A stretch of DNA of 64,000 nt from Porodaedalea pini (lineage: Eukaryota > Basidiomycota > Agaricomycetes > Hymenochaetales > Hymenochaetaceae). Shown here in pieces: positions 45,268-55,141 of the stretch (position 1 is its first letter; each line of letters starts with the position of its first letter). The notes under the pieces were generated by a model that searched no databases, was not told the origin of the DNA, and saw nothing but the letters and a program-made list of their open reading frames with translations. The stretch lies in NCBI GenBank assembly GCA_002794775.1, contig NBAY01000039.1:360676-424675 (forward strand), in the 5' to 3' direction. Both the position numbers and the translations under genes were made by a program.

Positions 45268-46232
45268 ATGCTGTTCAATCGAGTCGTTCTTTTGGCTGTT
45301 GTCGCCGCTGCTGGTGCCGTTCCGGTCAGTCCTTTTCCATCCTCACGCCAGTGCACACGCTTAATTGTAGCCAACTCTCCCTCCAGGCTCCTTCTGCATC
45401 TTCCAGTGCTCTGACCGCAGCTGTTTCCTCTGCGTCCCTCGCGACTGCCGTCGCATCTTCTGCGTCTAGCATTGCCACCAATGCTGTTTCGTCTGCCAGC
45501 GAAAAGGCCGTGACTGACGCTGCATCCGCGTCGAAGCCCGCTGTGACCAACGCCGTCTCGTCTTCGGCCGTTCCCCAGGCTGACGCGATCTCGAGTACGT
45601 TTTTGGCGAGCGACGCTGTTACGTCTTCCGCCTCCGTCACGAAGAGGGCCGCTAGCTCCGCCGTAACTGCCGTCATGTCTTCCTCTGTCTCATCCGTCGC
45701 AAAGGATGCTGTTTCTACCTCAGCGTCGTCTCCCGCAAAGGATGCGGTTGTTACCTCTGCTTCGACCCCTGCGAAGAATACAGCCTCCACTTCCGTATCC
45801 TCCCCTGCAAAGAAGGCTGCATCTACGTCCGCTTCCTCTCCCGCAAAGGATGCTGCGTCCACGTCTGCTGTCTCGAAGCGCTCTGCGTCTAGCTCCGTAG
45901 TAACTGCAGTCGCTTCTGCGTCATCTCCCGCGAAGGATGCGGCTTCCACCGCATCCGCCGCGAAGGACGCTGCATCCACTTCTGCAGCTTCCGCTGCTGC
46001 CGTCTCCTCGCCCGCTAAGGATGCTGCATCTAGTGCGACCAGCTCCGCTGCGAAGCGCTCCGTTGTCGCCTCGGCGTCTTCCGCTTCATCCGCCACCTCC
46101 GTTGCTCAGAATGTCGCGTCCACGGCAGCTGGCTCCGCCACTTCGCTTGCGAAGAACGCTGCGGCGACTGTGACCAGCTCCGCGTCTTCAATCGCGCAGG
46201 CCGCTGCGTCTACCGTGACCTCGAGCGCATAA
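45268..46232 (+). CDS. secreted Ser/Ala/Lys repeat protein
   Basis: Two exons: 45268-45324 and 45387-46232 (donor gtcagt, acceptor ctccag, phase 0), 300 aa. Exon 1 is exactly a signal peptide (MLFNRVVLLAVVAAAGAVP). The rest is almost entirely Ser, Ala, Thr, Val with regularly spaced Lys-Asp or Lys-Arg: imperfect repeats of SSPAKDAASTSASSPAK type with KRSASS variants. It has no cysteine and no aromatic residues, and no GPI-like tail is obvious. It could be an extended, O-glycosylated wall or matrix protein; that is inference from composition. Lys-Arg pairs (SKRSA, TKRAA, AKRSV) resemble Kex2 sites, so processing into peptides is also possible. Family not recognised. Confidence 0.8.
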
Positions 46233-46933
46233 ACTACTCGACGCTTTCATGGGTAAGATAGCCCGTTTGTTATTCACTTCATTCATGGAAATCTGACGCG
46301 CTTGGTTATAGAAATTCATGATGAGCCTGAGTCATTGGAGAGAGAGCCCATGCTTTTCGTTCACTCCGTCTGCATGGACGCCTTTCTTGTCTACATAGTC
46401 AGTCCTTACGGCATCCTTGAATCCAAGTAAATTAAATCCTTTAATCGCCATGCAATATGCAACTTTATGCCTCATCGGTGTTGTGTGGATCGCACTAGGT
46501 CATGATTGAGTCTACTTCCGGTCTCCCGTAGGTTGTCACTCGAATCCTCGAAAGGCCTCGCTGCGAGGTATCCTTTGCGAGGAACCAGGATGGTCGCATC
46601 TGCAGGTATTGGAAAACAGTCTGATTTAAAGCATATTGTTATGGGGCCGCTTAATAGCAGCTGAATCGCCTAGCATCCGTAACAATTGGTCGCAGGCTAG
46701 GTATCTATTGCAAATTTACGGGCGAAGCCAGGCTTAAGGTATCACTTTCGAGTCAATGAATTATGTTTGTCAGCGAATAAACCATGAAGGCTTGCTCGAA
46801 ATATATTATGAGCAGCAGATAGAATTCCCAGCAATAAGAATCTGTCAAATAGACTTCACGCTCCCGAAACTAGGAAATAACATTCTTTCCTACTCGATTC
46901 AGCAGTGCTTTGCTAGAAATTAGTGACCTTCGG
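46233..46933. other. intergenic between convergent secreted-protein genes
   Basis: 3' flanks of both genes. No supported coding sequence. Confidence 0.5.
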
Positions 46934-47227
46934 TCAGTTGCACACCTTCAGATAACAAACACAATAAAGAACGCGTTAGTCGACGTCTAGCTGTGTTGTT
47001 AGAGTATATGAGTGTCGCGTGAGGCTCACTCCGATGTTTCCAACAAGCTGCGGAGTGAATCCATTGCAGCAATCGGAACAAAACTCGACGGCAGCCGTGA
47101 CATCGCCCGGGTACGGTGGGTCCAGCACACAGGTCTCGTCAGACCCGAGACAGTTAAAGTCCTGTGGTGCTGCCGCCACGACGAGCGCCGTCACGAAAAG
47201 CGAGGTGAGGGCGAGGATGTATTTCAT
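46934..47227 (-). CDS. small secreted six-cysteine protein
   Basis: Minus strand, exons 47227-47030 and 46945-46934, 69 aa. The signal peptide is MKYILALTSLFVTALVVAAA. The mature ~49 residues carry six cysteines: NCLGSDETC, then EFCSDCCNGF, and a last one in the terminal exon (V-C-N-stop). The intron is gtgagc...ctgaag, phase 0, inserted just before the last three residues. The 12-nt terminal exon copies the design of the two four-cysteine proteins (8681 and 48331), although the mature sequences differ. The start is the Met with a canonical signal peptide; upstream frame extension has no such feature. Effector-like in size and cysteine density, function unknown. Confidence 0.82.
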
Positions 47228-47340
47228 CGTAGCAGAGTGGTAAGATTCGGTTTGTGAGTATGAATATTCTTGAGTCGAGTAGTGTGTAGAACGGTTCAAC
47301 TCGTCGGGATCTGATTGACTTTGGAGGTGTAAAAGACGCA

Positions 47341-47347
47341 TTTTATA
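47341..47347 (-). promoter_or_regulatory. TATA box of the six-cysteine protein gene
   Basis: TATAAAA on the minus strand, about 115 nt before the ATG. Confidence 0.7.
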
Positions 47348-48330
47348 CAAGTTCCGCTCGCCATATTTCACCGCTCGAGTCCATTGAGACAGGCTTGGCA
47401 TAACGCAAAGACACCGCCGCACCCGGAGCTCGCGCACACTTACTACAACCCAGTGTTTGATAAGGTCCGGGCGCAAAATGTAACTCATCAGACGACGAGC
47501 ATAAGAGAGTCGATTACTTACGTGCACAGGCACCATAAGGCGGAGAACTGTAGCCTTTTTGCAAATTTACACCTGAGAGCGGTCATCGGTCGGGTGGGCG
47601 GGCTCATGAAACCAGTCCATCTGTGAACATTGAAGACGCCAAGGCAAGGACAAAGGCATGGACAACCATGGAAAAGTCTTACCAAAGATCCGACTGCGAT
47701 TAAAATCAGCGGTCAAAGAAGTGCAGATGCCCAGCACAATCGCAGTTCGGTTACAGTGGGCGCCAGTGGACTGATTGGAGAACAACGCTTGCTAGTATTT
47801 GTCAAAAGGTCGTGCAAAAGTAGAGCCAGGGATGTTTGTGTCACTGGGTCCATAGTTTTCATGCTCTTAAAAATGTCTGTCAAGAAAATGGGTCCGAATA
47901 TGGAATGAAAGCAAGAACTCGAGAAAGAACGTGACGTGATCAAGGCGCGTCGAAACGGGACGGAAGCTCAAATATACGATCGGCGTCCTCTGTTCAAGCT
48001 CAAAGTCCAAATTCAAATATATCAACATGGAGCAACACTCGCATAATCAACATTTATCGTATTTCCAACAATCATATTGCCAACAATTTCACAAGAGCAA
48101 CGAGCAGCGGTAGGGACAGACACGGACATTGCGAGTACATGCAGTCCGAAGTCATAAAGACAATCCCGATGCCAATCCATACAATATCTCAGTCTGGGGC
48201 CAAAAGAGTGGACAAATAGTAGCATCTGAGTAGAGTATTGTTTATTTTATGCAACAGTTAGAGTATGAGTTGAAGACACCTACAATCATCAATCCTTCCA
48301 GTCACTTCTTATACTTGAGTAGCTACATTC
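47348..48330. other. intergenic between two minus-strand secreted-protein genes
   Basis: No supported gene. Contains the upstream region of the six-cysteine gene and the 3' flank of the four-cysteine gene. Confidence 0.45.
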
Positions 48331-48779
48331 TCACGTGCACAGCTAGAAGCAGGACAGGTGTCAGAACACTATACAGTCTGTGATACTTGAATAAAACTTA
48401 CGCCGACACCGACAGGGAGCTCGCTGACGATGCTGCCGACGATGGGGATTGAGACGGCGCTAGTGACAGCCGTGCACGTCTGGGTCGCAGAGCACTCGAC
48501 GACGTCCAGGCCCGCGGGGAGGGAGCTGGTGACGGTGTCCGGGAGGGAGCCAGTGAGACAGACCGGCAGAGACGACAGAACCGGCAGAGAAGGAACTGGT
48601 AGGGAAGGAATAGGCAAAGATAGGATTGGCAGAGACGGGATAGGAAGAGATGGAATTGGCAGAGACGGGAGGGGCAGAGATGGGATCGGCAGCGACGGCA
48701 GGCCGGGAATAAGCTGGGGGGCGGCAGCCGCGAAGGACGCGACGGCGGCGGCGACGAAGAGCTTGGTGAAGGACTGCAT
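48331..48779 (-). CDS. small secreted four-cysteine protein with IPSLP repeats (copy B)
   Basis: Minus strand, exons 48779-48402 and 48342-48331 (donor gtaagt, acceptor cttctag, phase 0), 129 aa. The signal peptide MQSFTKLFVAAAVASFAAAA is nearly identical to copy A at 8681. After PQL comes a block of about nine PSLPI/PSLPL/PSLPV pentapeptide units (residues ~24-66), then LPVCLTG, ECSATQTC and the terminal exon L-C-T-stop, giving four cysteines in the same order as copy A. Copy A has only one such unit (LPSLP), so the block expanded or contracted after duplication. Regular Pro-Ser-Leu-Pro repeats suggest an extended, possibly O-glycosylated stalk. Function unknown. Confidence 0.85.
48580..48712 (-). 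repeat. 15-bp coding minisatellite (IPSLP units)
   Basis: Tandem 15-bp units (ATTGGCAGAGACGGG-like on the plus strand) encode the pentapeptide repeat of the copy B secreted protein. Confidence 0.85.
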
Positions 48780-48868
48780 CTCAGAAAAGTAGAGGGGCTT
48801 GAGGCTGTTGAGACGAGTGATTGGAGAGCTCAATGCTGCTGAGGGTTAGAGTCAAAACTTCGCGGTAC

Positions 48869-48874
48869 TTTATA
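48869..48874 (-). promoter_or_regulatory. TATA-like element of copy B gene
   Basis: TATAAA on the minus strand (GATATAAAG), about 95 nt before the ATG, at the same spacing as in copy A. Confidence 0.6.
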
Positions 48875-49840
48875 TCTTTTCGAGCCTCGCAAGTCCTTGC
48901 AGAATTACTCCTCGGGATCCGGACTAAGTGTATTAACAAACCATGGCCCAGGACAGACGATGCCCAAACAAACGAGTGATGATAGGAGATCGTCGCTCGT
49001 CTCTAGAAATACGTGTCTTTCGTTCTTTCGCTACTCGGAAGAAAACGTCAATGACCTTCTCGAACAAACCTGATTGTTTTATTTAGCTGAGGTCGCCAGA
49101 ATGCGAAGATCAGGGAGAACTTACTTCAAGCCGCCACGAAGTCAATTGCGGCTCTTCCTCTCAGCCATAAGCAATGAAGCAATATCGACACATCGTCGGT
49201 GAACGATATTACTTTTGCGCATAGAACCCGTAGCGTAGAAGCTAAGCTATAAGATTCTTCTGTAAACTTCTCTGCGCACAAATGTATCGACGATCATCTC
49301 GGAGAAAGGTCCTGAGCATGACGTAGCCTCCGTTTGCGACTGAATTGAGAAAGCACAAAGCCTGTTAGCATAGACAAAAGCTGGAGCAGTGCAAGGGAAA
49401 TGTACTTGGCACACCCGATGGAGAAACTTGTGCGAGACAGCGTGTGCAGAAGTACCTTGCAGAAGGGTGGGTCGAAGATCCCTGAATTTGTTGACTCGTT
49501 TTCTCGTCTACGGACCCAATGCCATCACGGTTCTAGCGTGACGGACGTGGAAATCTCGGACCACGTTCCTCGCCGGAGCCCAACTCCATGTGAGCGAAGA
49601 CGACGGGTCCGTGAGCACAGGTATCCGACTACAACAAAGCAAGTGCGGATGGTCTTGTATATTTAGAAACGCCACGAAGGCGAAGATCAGTTTTACAATT
49701 GTTGGGCAGTTGCGCGCGTCAGCAGAGCAGGAGTTCAGCTGAAAGAAAGATGGGTGGCGCTGATGCAGATTAAAAAGGTAGTCCTGATCATCTATTCCTC
49801 AAACGGCTGCAGCGAATAAGTCTTGAAATAATCAAAAATG

Positions 49841-50511
49841 AGCCAAAGGTGACGTGTGCGCAAAACGAAGCTTCCACGTGGATTGACGGGATTGAGGTCG
49901 GAGGGGACATGTCCAGCAGCTGTGACATATCGACAGCCACTAGCAAGGTTTAAGGAGCTTCAAAAAAAGGAAAGGACGTGTTCAAGGGCTAATTTTGCCT
50001 GTCTGCAAGGAGTATTTCTACGTTGCAGCGCATTCAAGGCTCTGCTAAAAAGGGAGGTGGGGAATCGCTCTGAAAAATACAGTAGAAGGGCGGGGGGAGG
50101 CATACTTGTGCTTTTACAGCTCCTCATACAAGACACGTTATTCTTGATAAAAAATTTGTTGAAAAGAAGCTGAGCGGCATCGGCGGGGTAAAGTAGCAAA
50201 CTACGAACTTGAGTTGTAATTCAAAACTCCGCGAACTCCGAAGTCGTCCGACAGTTGATTCGGCTCCGACATGAGTCCGCCCATGACCCGTTCATCGATG
50301 TCTACAGGTGCATCGACAGAAGTTGAACTAATAGTAATATTGGCTGCTTACGAGGATCTTGCAGAAATTTTGAATAAGGTCTAATTTTGAAACACGTGGT
50401 ATAAAAATAGCTGTATTATGTGCAACATGGCATTTACAATTGAAGAGGCTTCTTATCCTCTCTGAGCACACGTTCCAACAATCCTTGGATCTCTTCATCG
50501 CGTTGTCTCCT
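49841..50511. other. intergenic, no supported gene
   Basis: A 105-codon plus-strand frame (49856-50173) has no support. The region ends at the stop of the orphan gene. Confidence 0.45.
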
Positions 50512-51675
50512 TTATTTCTTCCTCTTTTTCCCCCCAAGCCATGCTTGACATGTGGCTTCAGCTACCTCATCGGCCTGGTCCTTTGTCAATGGATACTCTT
50601 TATCCGCCTGTTCCAAGTTCTCTTGTATGATCCCCTGTCTCTTTGGATCTCCGAAGCTTTCCCATAATTTGCGCTTCGGTTTCCAGTTGCTAGGAATGGA
50701 GGTAGAGCTACTAGCTTTTGGAAGGTCTTCTGTGAACCAGCTCTTTTTCGCCTCTTGTGGTCCTGCACTGCCCGCGGAGCTCGTTCGTACTGAGGAACTT
50801 GGAGTGGTCAACATCTCTTCCTTCTGAGCCAAGCGTTTCTTCTTCTTGTCTTTGCTCGCCACCTCAAATTCGTACGCATCAGGTTCGTTTGACGCGAACG
50901 GACTTTCAGATCGCAGCGGGCTTGGGGAGCTCGTTCGTACTGAGGAATTTGAAGTGGTTAAATGAGATTTCTCTATTTTTTCCCTCCCAGCCAAGCGTTC
51001 CCTGTCAGGGGGAGGCTCACGGCCTCTCCTCGCCACCTCAAGTGCGTACGCATCATGTTTCGTTGACCGGAACGGACTTTCAGTTCCCGGCGGACTCGGG
51101 GTGCTCGTTTGTACTGAGGGAATTGAATTGGTTAAATGAGATTTCTCTATCTCTTCCCTCCGAGCCAAGCGTTCCTTGTCAGGGGGAGGTATCTCATCGC
51201 CTCTCCTCGCCACCTCAAGTGCGTACGCATCATGTTTCGTTGACTCGAACGGACTTTTAGATCGCGGCGGGCTTGGGGAGTTTGTTATCTTGTTCCTATC
51301 GACGCTTGCACTTCGATAGTGTGTTTCGGTATGGATGGAATTGGGGATGGTTGCCTTCGGTTTGTGCGCACTAGGATCTCGTGGATGGACCAGAGGGCTT
51401 CCCTCCCGCCTCTTCTCAGTGGCCTTGGGCTGTTTCCCATTTCCTTCCGGACGCTCGACGCCGGTCCACTCCTTTGGGTTGTTCTCTGAGCTAGCGCTGC
51501 CCACCCTGTGTGTCCTGCTCGACGACCTCCCACGGCGCTCGGCACTCTTCTCAAGCGTTTTACGTACGGCGCCCATTCTTCGAATCTCTCTACCAGGTCT
51601 CGTAGATGCCGGGAGTCTATGTTTCTCTGAGTCGCTCCCTCCACTAGTACTGTCATCCTCGGTGCGGTGACTCAT
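50512..51675 (-). CDS. orphan disordered protein with ~60-residue internal repeats
   Basis: Intronless minus-strand frame of 387 aa with no recognisable domain. It is polar and charged, predicted disordered from composition. From about residue 130 it contains two well-preserved ~60-residue units and a third degraded one: SPSPPRSKSPFESTKHDAYA, LEVARRGDE-PPPDKERLAR and REEIEKSHLTNS, then the same again with changes, then a Lys-rich variant (EFEVASKDKKKKRLAQKEEM). The C-terminal ~80 residues are distinct (EAKKSWFTEDLPKASSSTSI ... ATCQAWLGGKKRKK), ending in a basic tract that could be a nuclear signal. The start Met (MSHRTEDDS) follows a clear frame boundary. Being long, open and internally repeated without any stop, it is probably a real lineage-specific gene. 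Confidence 0.7.
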   Translation of the reverse strand: MSHRTEDDSTSGGSDSEKHRLPASTRPGREIRRMGAVRKTLEKSAERRGRSSSRTHRVGSASSENNPKEWTGVERPEGNGKQPKATEKRREGSPLVHPRDPSAHKPKATIPNSIHTETHYRSASVDRNKITNSPSPPRSKSPFESTKHDAYALEVARRGDEIPPPDKERLARREEIEKSHLTNSIPSVQTSTPSPPGTESPFRSTKHDAYALEVARRGREPPPDRERLAGREKIEKSHLTTSNSSVRTSSPSPLRSESPFASNEPDAYEFEVASKDKKKKRLAQKEEMLTTPSSSVRTSSAGSAGPQEAKKSWFTEDLPKASSSTSIPSNWKPKRKLWESFGDPKRQGIIQENLEQADKEYPLTKDQADEVAEATCQAWLGGKKRKK

Positions 51676-51743
51676 GTTGATCTATCGGGGTGCAGACCCT
51701 GGACACGCCTGCAGAGCGGTTCTAATAAGTGTGGAGTCTTGCA

Positions 51744-52027
51744 GTACTTTGCCGGCTTGCTTTGCCCGGAGGAGCCCTCGCGAATCTCACATGCAAAGCG
51801 TCCGAGCAGATTTAAGACTGTTCTCCCAGAGGGCTAAATGCAAAGTTATCGCTCACCATTACGTTACTCGTTTGATGTGCTATGTTACTTTGCCGGTTTG
51901 CTTTGCTCGGAGGAGCCCTCGCGAGTCTCACATGCAAAGCCTCCTAGCAGACCTAAGACTGTTCTCCCAGAGGGTTAAACGCAAAGTTATCGCTCGCCAT
52001 TGTGTTACTCGTTTGATGTGCTATGTA
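51744..52027. repeat. two tandem copies of a 142-bp unit
   Basis: TACTTTGCCGGCTTGCTTTG at 51744 recurs as TACTTTGCCGGTTTGCTTTG at 51886, and the similarity continues through TCTCACATGCAAAGC, GACTGTTCTCCCAGAGGG and GTTACTCGTTTGATGTGCTATGT in both. It lies just upstream of the orphan gene start (minus strand), so it sits in its promoter. Confidence 0.92.
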
Positions 52028-52953
52028 GTTGACGGGGAGCGCTTGATATAGCTTCTCCGCCTTCTGGGAAAATGCAAACTATTTTCTTCCCTCACAACCA
52101 GCTCTGTCTGATAATCTACCGACCGCCCGTCCTTGTGGCGTTGTAACGGCAGAAAAAAGACCACAACAGTCAAGCGTATCGACTGGCTAGCCTGTGCCTT
52201 TAAGGAATCAAGAGAGCGTTTTCAATCTCGATGAAAGGGACTGAGACCACAGCGCGGTCCCAGTGCTTGGCCGAGTCATGTATGAGCAGGCCTTCTGGAA
52301 TTATGAGTTTAGTTGTCAAGAATGTTGACTGTACGGTGAATAAAAGTACCTTCGCGATAAGCTCGGCTTCGTACTGTAACTCTTGACAAGACTTTACTCG
52401 GGAAGTCAGGCCTCTTCATTCTTCTCCTTGTAAATGCTTGCTTTCTATACCCTTTCATGGCAGAAGATAGGAGCATTTGGCGAGAATATTATGTAATTTG
52501 GATACTAGACGCATTGGCTATGTCAAACCAAGCTTATGGAGTGGCGAAGAACTGTAAACTTAGAGGGCTGGGACGAGCAGATAGCTGAAAAGGATGTCGA
52601 GCTTGTCATTGTCGGAGTGAAGGTAGAGGTTAGCGATTCGCAATGGTTGAGAGTCAACACGCACTTTTTCACAGTCAGTTTGTCACATTTATTGGACGGT
52701 GAGTTGCGTCACGTTGACAAGCATTCAGTCGCAACGCATCCGAACCATTGAGTAACCTATTCTTCATCGTTTTAGCGCGATGCTTCTTACGTTGAATGCT
52801 CTTGATTGGGTAGGAAAGCGACAAGACATGCATTTTTGTTGCGGGATGGACAAGAGAAGCATACACGAACATACATTCCTACACCTTCGTCTCCTCCAAC
52901 CTGAAGTGTGAGTGTGCCTGTTTTCTCTTCTCTCAATGCAATGTGCAAAGCAA
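52028..52953. other. intergenic, no supported gene
   Basis: Upstream of the orphan gene and downstream of RPS26. Frames at 52536-52751 and 52675-52872 have no support. Confidence 0.45.
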
Positions 52954-53607
52954 TTATGAGGCTGCCTTCGCCGCGGCAGCATCAGCAGCGGCAGCGACAG
53001 CAGGGTTGACCTTCTTGCCATCCTTCCAGCGGACGCGAGGGGGTGGGGCACGGTTACGACGGCCCTGACGGGAGCGAACACGGACGACGTGGGAGTGGAT
53101 GGCGCAAGAAACGCAGTAGGCGATTTTGATGTACAGTTTTGGAATCACGTACTCTGCAAGTTGCAAGTCGAGAGTAAACATCAGCGGAATTGTGTTAAAG
53201 ACAACGTTGTACGCACCATTGTAGATGGAGGCCTCCGAGATGTCACGGACGGCGGCAGACTCAACCATGTTGCGGACGGTAAAGCGCTTGATGGCCTTAT
53301 CCTTGGGCACGCACCGCGAGCAGTTCGAGCAACGCACGAACGGAACGTGGCCACGGCCCTTCTTGTTGCGGCCACCATTTCTTCTCTTTTTCGTCTGCAG
53401 GATGGAGGATGAGTCGTCAGCATTGTGCCGGGTCAGTGCCAACATCGTCGTCGCCTATATCTCGAGTCAAAGTCCATCCACCACAGACCATCGCCATCCA
53501 TCGTCTCCAGCCATCCAATTTACCATAAAAACGGCGTCCACGGCCTCTCAAAGCTACCCGATGGCGATTCTAGGACTCTATGCAGCAAAAAGAGCCGTAC
53601 TCACCAT
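52954..53607 (-). CDS. RPS26: 40S ribosomal protein S26 (eS26)
   Basis: Minus strand. The first coding exon is just the ATG (53607-53605) followed by gtgagt; then 53394-53217 and 53153-52954; 126 aa. [47 protein letters not shown] joined to [20 protein letters not shown] and [18 protein letters not shown] are textbook eS26; the four zinc-binding cysteines (C-x2-C and C-x2-C) are present. The Ala-rich C-terminal tail ([14 protein letters not shown]) is usual for fungi. An intron directly after the start codon is typical of ribosomal-protein genes. eS26 lies at the mRNA exit channel of the small subunit. Confidence 0.97.
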
Positions 53608-54350
53608 GTTGAGGTCGTCGACGTTGGTCGTTGAACGGACTCGCGGCCTAAACGGGTCGTAAGTATGGTCGGTCCGGCGTTTGCCGAAACTAGCACAGAA
53701 CTCTTTTCGCAGGCTGACTCTGGAGCCCGACTCACATTTCATTTGCTAGGCCCCTCCTGCCCAACATTCTCGCCGCACGAACACCCAAAGATTTAGAGCT
53801 CTATTATCTCGCTCAGTTCGAATGTCTTATTCGCTATCCTGATGTATGCATTTGAGAACCTTCTGGCTCGGATGGATGTACGTATCTCATTCCATGGACC
53901 AAGGAAACATGTGAGGCTGGAGCACTCATGGTTATGCGGAAACATATATATTGGTAAGCTCTAGCTTTCAAGCCAGTCAGCTGTTCTGAACCACACGTCC
54001 ACCTTCATCTTATTCGAAAATATAAAAAGCGCAAATGACTCATGCTATCTTTCATAACTCAAGCGTCGCAGAAGTACTCTTCTAAATTCCAGACTGGAAT
54101 ACTCGTGCTGAACAGAAGCAAGCGTGCATTTAGAAAGCAATGCATTCAGCTTCTCTTTGTCGAATATGCTTTATCCTGGAGATATACCTGGAAAGTTGGA
54201 GCAAACTCGATCTAGTGAGATAACTGTCCTGCCCACTTGCTGCGATCTACGAAAAAACGGTTATTCCGGCACACATCATCGGCTCATCTCGTCATAAGCC
54301 AGGGAAGCTCCTTATATTATTGACAAGAAATCTCCGACTAGCCTCAGCAC
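53608..54350. other. intergenic, promoter side of RPS26
   Basis: 5' leader and promoter of RPS26 on the minus strand, then about 600 nt with nothing identified. Confidence 0.45.
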
Positions 54351-54790
54351 CTAACCCGTAACCACGCAACCTATTTTCTCCTTTCTTCCCCTCTGTGACA
54401 TTATCCCTGCTTGCGTGGCTCTCAATCTTGTGTTTCCGTCGGCGCGATATCGATGATTCCATAAACAGTCCTGAGAACTCCTTCTGTCACCTGGTAAACG
54501 TATATCTGTCATTCAGTCCGATACCATACATCGAACGTTCTCCATACTGTCTTCATCACTTATAGATCAAGGTAAGCATCTCCAAATCCCATCCCATCCT
54601 CTTTCTCTTCGCCCCTTGGATGACATGCTTCGCATATCCCGCAAAGAAGGCAAACCGAACCCACGCCCGTCTCTTCTGCCGCTTGCTATTCAACTGAACT
54701 GATTGTCATTTACAGAGTAGCAGCCCAGATCAGAGTCGTGTTATGTGGCCTAGTGGAGCACAAGAGATGCCTGGGTAGTCCGGCTATATA
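54351..54790 (+). ncRNA. possible spliced non-coding transcript
   Basis: A C/T-rich stretch near 54370-54395 (promoter-like) precedes a clean donor (TCAAG|GTAAGC, about 54574) and a clean acceptor (TTTACAG, about 54716) with a branch-like CTGAACTGA in front. Neither putative exon carries a reading frame of useful length. Spliced non-coding host genes for snoRNAs look like this, but I found no convincing box C/D pair in the intron. It could also be a false pairing of chance splice sites. Confidence 0.25.
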
Positions 54791-55141
54791 ATATATATAC
54801 TTCGCGTCGCTTCTGCCCGCTATGCGGGTTTTTATAGTAACATTGCTAATAAATTTATGTTCATAGTCTATATGATAGTAAGATTATACACGTTATAACA
54901 CAGTTTATTTTGACGTTTCGCTCGAGTCAAGGTCATTGCAGTAGAGTCAGAGTCAGCGCTGTTGCTGACGCGGACTCGGACGTCTTTCAAAATGAGCGTC
55001 GATCTGACGCGTCCAACACGCGTCGAGATCACGCGACTCATTCAAATTCCAGCGCTTGTTCCGTCACGACGGCCATGAACCGTTTACATATACTTCTTCT
55101 TCTCGAACCGCAACCACGACGTTGTTAGTAAGCTCTCAGGG
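54791..55141. other. intergenic, upstream of the ASXH gene
   Basis: AT-rich first half (TATATAATATATATAC near 54785), then GAGTCA/GACTCG-rich sequence. No gene. Confidence 0.4.

Larger units (their letters stand above)
48331..49840 (-). repeat. segmental duplication, copy B (inverted partner at 7628-9002)
   Basis: Its reverse complement aligns with 7628-9002 across the gene and about 1 kb upstream. Shared stretches include GTCCGAGATTTCCACGT (near 49550), ATGATCGTCGAT (near 49285) and GTTTGTTCGAGAAGGTCAT (near 49055). The edge near 49840 (CACCTTTGGCTCAT) matches the edge of copy A. Indels are common. It lies 39 kb from its partner in opposite orientation. Confidence 0.8.

Noticed and set aside
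45326..46096. 256-codon acidic minus-strand frame
   Set aside because: Antisense shadow of the Ser/Ala repeat protein, whose signal peptide and intron support the plus strand.
48430..48792. plus-strand frame of Gly-Arg-Asp repeats
   Set aside because: Antisense translation of the IPSLP minisatellite; the minus strand has signal peptide, intron and paralogue.
51744..52027. CRISPR-like or TE long terminal repeat
   Set aside because: Just two directly adjacent copies with no spacer and no element between them; simple tandem duplication, and CRISPR arrays do not occur in fungi.
54574..54716. box C/D snoRNA in the putative intron
   Set aside because: Only imperfect C box (GGATGAC) and several CTGA; no terminal stem, so not called.
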